NCBI GenBank assembly: GCA_013365325.1
Contig: JABVXV010000018.1
Location: 434,001-498,000 of the forward strand
Length of the DNA stretch: 64,000 nucleotides
Source: Dipetalonema caudispina
Taxonomy: Eukaryota; Nematoda; Chromadorea; Rhabditida; Onchocercidae
Direction of reading: 5' to 3'
Shown here: positions 39,001-52,100 of the stretch, piece after piece
Numbering within the stretch: position 1 is the stretch's first letter
Layout: every line of letters starts with the position of its first letter
Translations under genes and position numbers: made by a program
Notes under the pieces: model-generated
Databases searched by the model: none
Told to the model about the DNA's origin: nothing
Seen by the model: only the letters and a program-made list of their open reading frames with translations

Positions 39001-40911
39001 GATACTTGCTTCTCTTTATACGATTGTATACTACGGTGGACAATTAATGAACATCGGAACACTGACATATGGTTAGTTTATTTATGCCGTTTATGTTCCT
39101 ATTGACGGGAGATAAAGATAGTTTGAGCCAAATTTATGTTAAATTTGATTTGTAATAATAGACAAAGGAATGCGAAATAAATTTCAGGTGATCTTCTTGC
39201 ATTTATTTGGTATGCAAGTTTATGCGCTCTCAGTCTTCCCGGAATGGTCAACTTTTATACAGAGCTTATGAAAGGCCTAGGTGCTAGTGCGAGATTATTT
39301 GAGCTTCGTAATCGAATTCCTGAAGTGCCAGTAAGAGGTGGACAAATTTTGATGTTATAACAGATAACTTACTCATATTTATTGTTAAAACATTGTAATC
39401 TTTTTTGTGATTATCAGGGATCGCTTAAAGATCTAACTTTATTTCCAGGAGGTGTGTTGAAAAAAAATATCACTGATGGTATTACTTTCAAAAACGTCAG
39501 TTTTGGTTACCCAAATCGATCGTTATTGTTTACGGACGTCTCTTTTCACATACCAGCGGGCAAAACCACTGCGGTTGTTGGACCTTCTGGTTCTGGAAAA
39601 AGCACAATTGCTAATCTTATACTAAGGTCCTACTGTATTATACTTCAATAACTAATCATTACTTAATAATCATTTGCAGAAATGAATATAGAAATCTATA
39701 ATGTTAAATCCGATAAGATCTCAACTTAAAGTGGAATTTTAGGTTGTTTGATTCTAATTCTGGACATATTCTGATCGATAATGTTGATTTAAAATCGATA
39801 GATCCATCTTTCTGGCGACAGCAAATCGGCACTGTAGCACAGGTTTTCTCTCTACTCAATAACATGACTAGTTATAAGTCCTATGCGAATTTCTGATGCA
39901 GTACTAAGATAATATTTTTGTTACTTTTTCTGGAAACACGGGCTGTTCCAGGAACCGATTCTGTTTTCGACAACAATAAGAAACAATATTATTTATGGTT
40001 CAAAACATCCGGAGTTAATAATGGACGTTCAGGTTGTTCCTTTCTTGTTATTTCTATGTTCCTTAGCTTATTTTTCTTGGAGAATGAAGGCATTCGAAAT
40101 TTTAGTTGGAAGAGGCGTCAAGTCTAGCAAATGCTTTAAATTTTATCCAAAATCTTCCGGATGGATTTGAAACCATCGTTGGTGAGCATGGAACTTCAAT
40201 GCTTAGTGGTGGTCAACGTCAAAGGATTGCAATAGCTCGAGCGCTCATTAATGTTTGTTTCAAAATCAAAGTTTTTGATATGCAGATGAGCTAAAAGGAA
40301 AGGAAGCATGAAATATGTTCTCATCCAAAATTCGAAATACTCTACTATTAACATGATGAGTTCGTTGTAGGTCTGTAACATAGACATTGTTTTTTTGCGT
40401 TGCTTTTCACATGAAAATTCATTGTCTAAATTAAAAAACGTACATGATATTGAGGACCCAATGATGCTTATCTTGGATGAAGCTACAAGTGCTTTGGATG
40501 CTACAAGCGAGGATTTAGTGCGAAAAGCTATCTTGAAGTTGATTAAGAGCAGTAAGAAAACTGTCCTTATTATCGCTCATCGGTAAGGACTCTTTCTCAT
40601 TTCATTTTAATTTTCCATTATTTAGGAAAGGGATATTTTGCAATATCGTTTCACAAATTCTATCAAACTCCTGAGTATCTCAAAAAAAAAAAAACAAGAA
40701 ATAATGGAAGTGCAGGAAGAAATTTGATCTTTAAAAAACACATCATCAGTTTCTTTTATTTTGTAGCCTTTCAACCATCAAATATGCTGATCAGATTGTG
40801 GTTATTAATAACGGTAGAGTAGAGGAAGTTGGAACATTTGATGAGTTAATGCTCATCGAAGATGGTGTTTTCAAAAATTTGGTGGAAAAGCAAGCGATTG
40901 GATTCAGATAA
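36085..40911 (+). CDS. haf-1: Mitochondrial ABC half-transporter, ABCB10/HAF-1 type
   Basis: Exons 36085-36170, 36847-36952, 37146-37394, 37814-38016, 38316-38450, 38737-38883, 38990-39071, 39188-39330, 39418-39626, 39743-39842, 39952-40032, 40106-40252, 40455-40582 and 40767-40911 encode about 662 aa with a candidate 28-nt exon at 36521-36548. The N-terminus is Arg/Ser/Cys-rich without acid residues, as in mitochondrial presequences ([19 protein letters not shown]). Then come [13 protein letters not shown], membrane helices and [18 protein letters not shown], an ABCB10-like stretch. The single ATPase domain has Walker [11 protein letters not shown]-loop [12 protein letters not shown], signature [15 protein letters not shown], Walker [13 protein letters not shown] and H-loop IIAHR. 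One membrane domain plus one ATPase means it must dimerise. C. elegans HAF-1 exports matrix peptides in the mitochondrial unfolded-protein response. Orthology to HAF-1 rather than another HAF is inferred. Confidence 0.92.
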
Positions 40912-43163
40912 CGGGTAAGTCGTATACTATTTGGTCATGCATAGTGAGTGAATGGTATGTGTGAAAAAAGCTATGAATGTTGAATCGGTGAATAAAAAAA
41001 ATTTCCAGTAATATCGAAATATTCTTTAATAATTTTCCTAATAGTTATTATGTGCTCATTTTGTTCTTTTTTTTTTTGAATGAGCAGGTCATTTCTGGTG
41101 AGCGCGAACACCTGATCTTCTATATTTTTATGTTTCTAGTAGTCCTGACTCATCACTAATTGGGATGAGATGACAGATTCCTTCAGGTTCGAATTTTCGT
41201 CACTCATTTTTAGCTTTAATCAATTTCTTGCATTTCAAAAACTTCTCCTTGTTGACCCAAATGCTTAAGCTACTTTATGACATCAAAACGTGGTTTTTAG
41301 AACAGTGCGGATAGTTTAGAATTACGCGCATATTTCTACCTCCTTGTAATTTAAGATAGATGAAGGTGATTTTTTTTGTAACACTGAACTGATACTTCTA
41401 TTGGTGATTGATTTATCAGTTTTGTAGCTTCCATCTTTGCCCCAACAATTCATTTCAAAATGTGCCACATTGATGATGTCGACTTTATTATACTATGTTT
41501 GGTTCTCGTTATATTCCATGTTCTAAGAGTTCCGTTCATTTTTTATAACATCATTTATCAAGGGTAGTAGGCAAGCATTTGGAGGTGGGGAATTGCGGGA
41601 ATAATGTATGTTTGAACAGATCAAAATCACCTTCGCTTTTTGAAGTAGAGTTTTTACGTAGTGATAAATATTAAAATTGATTGCAAAAAGATGTTTTAGG
41701 AAATTTAAAAAACTTGTATTTTTTGAAGGCAGTACTGGTGCAATACCTTGCAATCGATGTTTTATTCAAAAAATTACGTTTAAGTTCCTCAAAATTCACT
41801 GCCGATTACCACTGCATGGATTTTCCTAAAAATGTAGTCTGGTTTAGGAAATACTGTATACGATTTAGAAAGAGTTTGTATGACGTTTATGCTTGGTAAA
41901 AGTCAAATATTCCCTGTTCGTTTTGCTTTTATCATCATTCTTACTTCTAAAGCTATATTGAATCTTCACAGTCACAGCGATATGGTTTATAATGTAAATT
42001 TCATTATTACCTATCTTTTGAAAAAGGGAGCCGCCGGTTCATGTGTTAGGCCTTGTTTCACTACACGTACACAAATGTAATACATTTTCAATTTTTAGCT
42101 TAAGTCCAATTTTACTTCATGGCCTTTTTCATAAATAATTTTATTCACTATTTATAGAAAAAGAAAACCTACTCAAGGAACAAGAATTTTAATAACAAAT
42201 AAATGATGCACTACATGCAGAATCGTCTTCTGAATAGTTAGGTTGTTATCATTCTGATTATGCTTAATAGCTACCCAAATTGTCGTAAAAGTAGTTCTCG
42301 ATGGTTTTGTTCAGATCCGAATACTATACAACTGTTCAGTTGAAAAGAAATTAAAAGAGAACTGAAGCAAGAATATCACATGGAATGTCCCTTAAAGATA
42401 TACAAGTTATCAACTCATAATGTAACTAAACCAAGTGTAGACAATTTTTGGATATATTTTGTCACCAATTTGAATTTCCTGAGACAGTATTGCATTTCTT
42501 ATGTTATGGAATTTTGAAAATATGTAGAAAATACGAACAAAATCTGGCGCTGAATAAATGGTTTTATGTTTGTTGCACACATTTGCATTATTCTTTAATA
42601 GTAAGCATCCTTAACTTTATCCTAAATATCCAACGCATGAATTTTGAATATGGTAAGGAGATTTTGATCTACCTATGATGCTCCGATTTTATTTAATTGC
42701 TGCATATTCATTCTGCCCCCTTTATCCCATCTAAAAAAATGCCTTAAGACGAGGGATATCTTATGATTATTTTGTAAGTAACAGATAAGAAAATCATTCA
42801 GATTATCTTCATGTAATCCATAATTTCCATACCCTGTAACTCCAAAACTAAAGTTGTAAAATCATATCAGAAACGGAATATTAATAGCAACCCTGACACA
42901 TTACTGAATAAAGAGAAAATTATGGACCTAGAAATTTTTCTGCACAAAGTAAGACAAACTACATGGTCTTTCAAAGTTAAAGACCGATTAAGGGCAGAAA
43001 TTTGACTTGATATAGTGAAGATTTTTGAAATCCAATATTTTTTTAATTTTTATTGGGGGGATAAGTGCTGCTTTATCAAGCCGTATTTGGGTGCAGATTA
43101 TACGTGAAATCAGTTACATTTTCGGTGTTGCTCCAACATCCAATAAAATAGTATTTAAAATTT
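40912..43163. other. Convergent 3' region, ABC transporter / PKD gene
   Basis: Two genes end here from opposite strands, so the stretch should hold both 3' UTRs. I see no supported exon. Plus-strand open frames at 41681-42080 and 42448-42678 lack partners and known motifs. Confidence 0.5.
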
Positions 43164-46100
43164 CTACAAATAAGTAGGCTTTAAGCCAAGTTCATTTTCG
43201 TAATTGGTCCATCGAGCATCATCTGATTCATGCGTTAAGAATCGTCCGCCAACTTCTTTTTCCAGACATCGTAAATCTGACCAAAGCTGGTAATTCTGAA
43301 AAGCGGAAATGTGCGACATACTAAATCTGGTGAGAAACTTCAGAATACAGGATGCCAGGCTTTTCCGAAAAGTTAATTATTAAGATTGTTAGTTTTTTTT
43401 GAAACGTGCCTAAAAATATATTCATCGAAAAAAAAAATCAATTGTTTCAAGATGGTAAATATCAGAAAAATGGAAAAATAGAAATAAAAGAAGCTAAATA
43501 AACAGTATCATAACTGGTAACTTACCTGCAACCAATTATGACTTAATGCTTTCAATACTGTTAGCCGTTTACTCATTTTAACTTGCAGTAAATTGTTGAC
43601 AAAATCGATTGCTACAGCTGTAATTTCACACCATGGGTTTACCGGATACATGAAATCGGCATTTTGGATTTGATCATTGATATCTTCATCTTCGTTGAAT
43701 GGGAATGTACCGGATAAACTAAAAACATTGAAACTGCCATGATGGGATGGAATGTCCTAAGCAACGACAGTGATTTCCGAATATCAGCGATGTTGTACGC
43801 CTATCAAATTATTATCTTATCTAAAATATATGATTGAAGTGCGAATGAGTCGGAAAGGTAAATATGATTCTAATGTAGCATGATATTGCTTTGAAAATTA
43901 GTCATTTTAGCAGTAAATTTTATAATAGCTCAATTTTTGGAGATCAGAGAAGAATTAGCAACTACTAATTTTAGCTCATTTAAAAAATTTTTTTAAAGAA
44001 GAAATTTCGAGAAATAAAACTAACCTAACGTAAACAATAACACCAACGGACCACATATCCAACGATCGATTAAAGCCTTTGTTGCACAATACTTCAGGGG
44101 CTTAAAAATCAGCGGTCAATCACTGAATTTTATCATTGATGACAGGAAGTGGTAAAATTGATAAACACTATTTTGCGTTTATATAACAAAATGTTGGTAG
44201 TCGATCGCATAATGGTATTTCAAAATTAAAAAGAATAATTATGGTGCAGAAATTTTGCAAACAGATGATGGTAAGTCATTTGACTTTTAGATGAAGAAAA
44301 TGAGTAGTAGTTTTCATGAAATATAATGGTTCACTTAAAACTTGCAGTAGAAAAAGCTAGTTTCCAAGAATGACGAAAATAAAGTAAGGAAAATGTTTTG
44401 GTGTATCTTACTCCGACTTACAAACTCTCCCTTCAAAAATCCAATATCATCAACTCAATTGTTATCTTCGATATCTGACAAGGGCAAAGTAGACCGGAAG
44501 AATGAACTAACCAAGGTAAGCAGGTGTGCCAACAACAGATCGCCTAAATCCTCGTTCACCAATAATCCGAGCAAAACCGAAATCGCAGAGTTTTACCTAA
44601 AATACAAGTAATTAGGAAAGGATTCTGAAGTTAGACTATGAATTAAGCACTATTTTGGATTTCTATATGGTCAAACATTTTAAAGGAAGAGAAGGAATTT
44701 AAAAGAAGAGAAACTTGGATTTAATCTTCTAGAAATAAAAATATTATGGATTCTTTCCCTTAAAATGCTTAATTTAATGAAAAGTCAAATTTGCATGTAA
44801 ATTACGCTATTATCAGTGAAAAACAAAAAAATCACCTGAGGGAAATCCGAATCCGAAGTTAGTAAAATATTTTCGGGTTTCAGATCACAATGCACGATAT
44901 TTAAACTGTGAAGATAACGTAGTGCAATAAGTATCTGAAAAGAATGTCGAATTTAATCTCCAAAATGACTTTTGGAATTAAAGCAATTCAGTCATTCATG
45001 CCATGAATAGTATTAATTTAATTATCCCTACTCATGTGTTTAAACGATATTATTTGATTGTGAACTTTTGATACATTTCCTCATCAATCTAAAGCTTAAG
45101 CACGAAGTATGCATGGATAATGATCTAAGTGAAAATTAATTAATTACTGCGTTGAAAAAAACGAGATTTGTTTTCAAATTTTTCAATTTCAAACGAAAAA
45201 AAAAAACAATGACAAATTGCGATTACATAACAGTGATGCTTTAGATTTTTTAGGAAAAATGTCATTATTTGAAGCGGAAATTGATCAAGTTTACTAGAAA
45301 CTTGAATTTTCTAGTAATTGATCAATAGAATCAATCATTATATTCTTTTTATAACCAATCAGAAATTGAAAGAAATACGTCAGACATTTTCCTATCGCAC
45401 CTGATAAACAAGAAATTGTGTAACCCGTTCGGATAACCTTCCTCTTTCACTGCACAAAATCATTTCCAACATATCACCCTTAAGTTTTTCCATTACAACA
45501 AATATTCGATCTGCGGTTTCTAGCATTTCTTGAAATGCTACCACCCCCGGATGCTCAACTTTCTGTAAATTCATAAGAGAATTGAACTATCTTCATATAA
45601 AGCCTAGTCAAAATTAAAAGTTTCAGGAATTAGAAGGTTTAAATTCTTTAGACATAAAAGAAATTTCAAATGGACAAAAAAAAAAAACCTTACACTCAAA
45701 ATATCAACTTCGGTTCGAAGAGCTGCTTCTTTGTTATTTGGAAATTTCATTTTGTTAATCAGTTTTACAGCAACATGTCTGCCTGTTTTTCGGTGAATTC
45801 CTGAATATGATTTAGAAATCACGACAGCAAACCATGTAAATAAACTATTTTCATAGACAAATCTAATGGATCGAATAATTCATTAAGTTATTTCAAAATT
45901 TGTTCGACAATTTGCACTTTGAATTTTAAAGATCTCTTCAAATACTCTACCGAAAAAATTTCTGTAATTAATTTTGCATCTTGCAATCTTACAATTTGGC
46001 ACTTTGCAAATTTCAATTTCTGCGAGTATATTTCAACGAAGTTTTGCTAAATTTTAACTGTGCTTATAAATATACTGTCAAAATCTGATGTATTTTACAA

Positions 46101-49100
46101 TAACTTTGCAGTTTAAAGAATTTGACTGAGTTTGCAAAAATCTGCGATTTAGGAAATTGCATTTTAAATCGATAATCTCGTTGGCGCACCTCAAATGCTT
46201 GAATAAGTGATCCTCTAAATATTCCACCTTGCTTTATTTTCTTCACTAAAGAGTACTTAAACTTTAACATAGTCTCAAGCAAAAAGTTTGAGCTTAATAA
46301 AAATTTCTGCATGCAATGAATGAGTTTTAAATATAGGAGAGATTTCGAAAAAAATTTTAAAATAGACCTCCATATACAGTGCCAAACTGTCCAGAACCAA
46401 GAATTTCATCGATGAAAATTTGATAACGTTGTGAAAAATCTTGCTCATCCCGTAACTGTATACCTAGCTGACCCATTTCATCTGAAGTGTAAGGACGATA
46501 GCAATCGTTATCGGTCAAACATAACACGAAATTTGAATAAGGACTCAATTTAATCGAGAAGTTATCTATGGGTAAGGGCAAAAGTAATGGCGGTAAAGAG
46601 AAGAGAATAAAACATATTTAGGTGTTGAAAAATTTTATACGACTACAAATGAAAATGATAATATGAGATTAAATGATATCTAATATAATTTTGAAGAAAT
46701 ACCTTCAGGAGAGCTATTGAATTGTTGCTTATCTTGAGGCTGTTGTTGCTGACCACTGTCCACAGTGATAGGCTCTTGCACACTAACTGCACTTGTTTGT
46801 GGGGTAATCGGCATCAACGCTTGTTTAATAGCTGCTGCCCAAGCAGCCAATACATCAGTACCTTGAGAACGAGTTGGATCACCAGCTGAGAAAACATAAT
46901 TAATGTGTTACGTCATTTGCATGTAGTGAAATAGGTAAATAGAATGAGGTATTTAATGACTTTCGTCATTAAATACCTCATGTTTATTGTGAAGTATAAA
47001 TTATATTTTGATAAATAAAAATAGACTCAGATTTTGCGTTTATATTCCATTTTAAGTTTTAAAAAAGAATTGAAAGTGAGTATTTCCTCTAGATATATCC
47101 CATCTCAAACAGAGAGTTATATTTTGGAGTTGAAATTGAATTTTGGATTGAGCTTTTAAATTATTTGAAAATATATGATGCACATGTGGTCTAGCAAACA
47201 GAAAATGCAAATGGATGTCCAAGTCTTCGTAAAATTCTCAGTTCGAAGAAAAAATAAATGTATCCAAAAGTTTCATCTATATTTCTCAAATGAAAATTTG
47301 CCTTTCATTTTTTGTAACCTCAAATTTTTGATCAAAATGTTTACATATTTAAGAAAATTCAAGAAAATATTTTAGAAGTTATACATTTGAAATTTTATGG
47401 TGGTTCAGAAATTACTATAAGATGGATATTTCCAGTTAAATTCTTCATCAAAAATTGTTCGTTTTTTCTTTCTTATCACAAAAACAATCTCGAATTGCTG
47501 TGGTTTAATTATTCATTTTGACTTCATAAAAATGGTTTTGAAATAATTGAAAGGAAAAACCATCAAGTGTCTTTCACCTATTAAATATTTTTCCTATTCA
47601 TGTAAATATTACTTTGAAACACAGGTAAATCGTCAAATCATTGAATCCACTAAATCGATACATTTCCTTAACTCTCAAAACAATTTATATCAAGCTAAGC
47701 ATAATAAAGATGAACAGCAGAACAATTCAAAATTTGAAATTCTCAAATTCTTGGAAATTTTTTGCATCATCGTCGCGTATCAATGTTAGCAAAGAGTAAG
47801 AAATACGAAATTTATTTTAGATTTGAAAAAACGTGAAATTTAGGCGAATTTAGAATTATGACTTAGAACATTCTCATCTTCTTATTATGCAAGTTAATTC
47901 TATTGTATATTATTACAGTACAAAAGTGTAATGGTTTGTTAATGACTTTTTTACCGAACAAATTTAAAATTTTCTAAAATTATCCAATGTATATTATCAG
48001 CATTGAAAAATTTTCCATTTTTAGAGTAACGGTATTGTATCTTGGAGGGTAAAGAAATACGGAAACTAATTAAACGAAACTATAAAATAACTAATTATTT
48101 TGAATACCGAAGTGGAAATAGTCATAAGTGTGACGCTACCAATCTGATTATATTGTGGTATGCAGCGTTGCATGTCTGTATTATTGATAGGTTTCGTCCG
48201 ACGACATTTCAGGTGAATTCGCGGAATATCGGTACAACTGGACCATGAGCAGGTGGTATTTGACTGCTGACAGCTATATAATGATGAGGTTGATGTACTA
48301 GTATTGCTGCTGCAACTACTTGTAACAGTAGCTGTAATAGTAGTTGTGATACCCCCTGCGCTATATTCTTGTATAGACCTTTGCGCACCTGCCAGCGGTG
48401 GTGTAAAATGGATCAACGGATAGTACATTGGTCTGTTGTATCATAATATCACAACGGTAACATATGCATAGCCACGATAGTAACCTTCAAATATTAACAT
48501 TTTTTATAATTATATCTCGCAATAAAGTAACTATTCCCGTAAAAAGTTCGTAAAATTCAAACAAAAAAAAAAAAAAAAACTGCGATGTGTACTTTTGGAG
48601 AATATGAAAAAAGAAACAATAAAATTGTTGTGCATTTTCTTTTTTTTTTGAAAAATTATCTAAAATTAATAAAATGACTTGAGAAGATCAAGGATGAAAG
48701 TGAAATTAAGAGTTAAAAACAATGCTTCGCATCGTGAAAGCTTCATATTGACCTATGTAATAAGTTAACAAGAAAGGAAATTTTCAAACTAAACTTCTTG
48801 AAAAATGCAAATTACACTGCTTGTAATGAATAGAAGTAGTTTGCAATAAGGTAAATCACTTGGAAAAACCTAACTTGAACTGACAGTCAAATGTTTTTTC
48901 AACAGCTTCATGTTATAGTCGAGAAATATTTTCCAACAACCGTAAAGACTGAATTTGGTAATCCGACACAAAAATCCGTACGGATTCTGTAAAATTTCTA
49001 ATTTTGAAAAGCAACAACTACAGATGTTCAAGGAGAAAGTATAATATAGAAGAGAAATGATACTATAAGTAGTGATAACGGGTACATTTCATGATCGTAC

Positions 49101-52100
49101 AATGCGTAGAGATAAAAATGATTTCAGATTTTCGACGAATGCAATACTATCTCTTTATCGCTGCCATTTTAATTTTAATTGAAAGAAAGAGTAATATAAT
49201 AAGTCGCAGAAAATCTGCCTGTAGTGAAAAGATGCTAATTTAAATTTCAAATCCAATTTAAAGTTCAAAATAAATAAACTAAATAAATATAAAGGCAATG
49301 TTTTCTAAAATTGCTACTTAAATTATAAAATTACGTGTTTTCTGATGTGGTAATAAAAGCAAAGGGGCGGCGAAAATGATAAAAGTGATAATTAATTTTC
49401 TAAAATTGAATATCTCGTACATTTGCTTTTTTTTCCATTTTAACTGTCCCATATTTTTTTGAAAAAAGAAAGTATTATATTCCTCACATTTAGAATGGCA
49501 ACATTTTTAATTTCAAAATGGAAGTAGAATTTATAATCAACAAAACTGCTGTTGAAAGAATTTATTTGAAAAATAAATGAGTAAGATTGCTTTTGTTGTG
49601 ATAATCATTGTAAATTATTCGATTTCATGCAGTTTGTGTCTTTTTGACTTCAGTTCGATAGAACTGAAAGACTTTTTCTAAAATATTTCTTTTTAAAACA
49701 GCAATGAAAAACGCAGAGCTGGTCGATATTGCCTTCTACAAATCATGAACACCGCCCGGTTATTTTCATTAACTTTCATCGGGCCGGAAATTAAATCAAC
49801 TAACCACTGCTTCGTTTCATTTTTCTTACAGGCTAACGCATAAATATTTATGAAATTATAACTGTTAAATTAAAATTAGAGATTTCATGACAAACAAACT
49901 TGGAGTTCAATTAGAAGGTAAGAGATAGTGGAAAAGAAATGGAAAAAAAAATGGAATTAATCTTGGTTAAATTGGAAAAAAACAAATTCAAACCAGAAAT
50001 AGATAAACAACATTAATTAGTAAATAAAGATGCAGTTTGGAAATTTTGATTCAAATTTACTTCTCCTCTCTATTATTTGGTTCGAAATTATACATAATCA
50101 AATTAAATTGACTAAGGCATCTTTAGTAGTTCTCTAAGAAGTTTTTAGATTTCAAGTTGCCGTAGCATTCTTAAAATCGTGTCTTTTGCAGACGAGATAA
50201 TATAACATCCAGCTAATACTATCTTCCAACATTTCTTCTAATAACGATCATTAAAATTAAAAAAAAAGAAAATCTAATCAAATAAACATGAAAGTCATAC
50301 AATTTGTCAAAATAAAATCCGCCAAGTAAAAAACAGAAAATTATCGGAAATAAAAAGTGCGAAGTCATAAGAATCGATCATACGGCGTTGATTCTGCTTT
50401 TATAGTAACACTGTGAAGGATCTTTGGTCTATAATATCATTCATTTACTACCATTAATTAAACTCTGAATGTGTTCAAATTGAATCACTTTCACTAAATA
50501 TCATCTGTTGACAATTCTTTGCGGTAGTATTACCTATTACTCTCTCAAATACTTCTTCTCTCAAACAAAAGATCATCCCATATTGAATCTCTCTTTTGTA
50601 TTGATAATATTTCTTGCCATTTTTCGATCATTGATTAAAAAAAGAGAATAGTTCCATGGCTAATTTATCTAGCCAACAAGAAGGTATCAATTCGTAGCAA
50701 AATGTATTCATGAAGATTTTGGATGATAAGTAGTTGAGCAAGGGGAACTATTATAAATTTCGTGGAATAACTTCAACATTTTTATGTAACTTTAAAAGTA
50801 TCACTTCATTCAAACAATAATTCCTTTACAAAATGTACATAAATTTTTAAAAAATTACAATAGTAATTATTGTTATGATTTTTAATTCAAATCGATTTTT
50901 TCTTTTTCGTTTTACTACAATGCTATTGAGAATGATACAATTTCTGCTGTTTATATTACTTAAAAAAATACTAAATATCCCAATAATCTAGCATGAATAG
51001 ATCGAAAATGATTAATCATAAACCAAACAAGTAACATTATAACATTACGAAATTGTTTTACCCGATTTAATGGACAATGTTGTGTCAGTGAGATCAATTT
51101 GCAACTAATATAATTTACCATAAATTTAGGAGAGTCTTTCCATAGTTTAACAAATTTGACTGCTTTGGTGTAAATTCTGCAATGTAAAGCAATGATAACA
51201 GTTGTAGCTATTTTGTTGAGAATCAATTTAATTTGTTAGATACATAAATATAAAAAGTTGTAGAAAAAAAATGGATAGCAATAAGATGAATTTCAGCATC
51301 TTCTCGAAACACAAAGAAAGACTGAAGAAAATAATGCCATGTACTTTCGTGAAAGAGATTCACATGATAATCTCTTTTAAAAAAGATTTTATACAGATAG
51401 ATAGATATACTGCAGAATAGAAATTTCCTTCTAGTATTGGGCCAAGTAATTATCAACCAATAATTTATGCAGAGATAGTGTTCGGTTCAAATTCTCGTTC
51501 TAAAGCTATAAATTTTTGTCCTTTTGATCTATTTCTTACTTTCCTCATATATAATTCGTAATGATGTAAGAAGTTGATTATTTTAACTTTTCTGTTTTAA
51601 CTTTTTTTTTAACAAATAACTTTCAATACTAATTTGACTCAATAATTCATTTTAAAGACAAACAGTGTACACTATTCTTCTGGATTACAGTATTACAACC
51701 ATCTGATTTTTCGCTTAATTATGTAAAAACTGTTGAAAAAAAGTATGTGTGATCGTTTTGCCCTTTTAACCTCTCTTCCACATAAATAATTATTCTGGAA
51801 ATAACAAAGTTTTGCTGACTTTAAGCACAATAATTATGTTGAGGACTAGCAGTTATTGCAAAATTACAAAAAAACCATCGAAGGATTGGTTAGCCAATGA
51901 AATGAAAAAAAAAAGAAAGAGATAAATATTGAGAAAAAAGAACAGTAAACTTCGTCAACTTAACTAAACAGATGGAAAAAAAAGTGAAAGTAAGACAGGG
52001 AGAGAGGGAGAAGGAGAGAAAAGACAAATAGATAGATAAATAGATAAATAATGATTTGACAATGCAATTTTTCAAAAGCAATTTTTAACTTGGAAATGCG

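Noticed and set aside
41681..42080. Open frames after the ABC transporter stop
   Set aside because: Probably 3' UTR or intergenic sequence; the transporter ends properly at 40911 after a complete ATPase domain.
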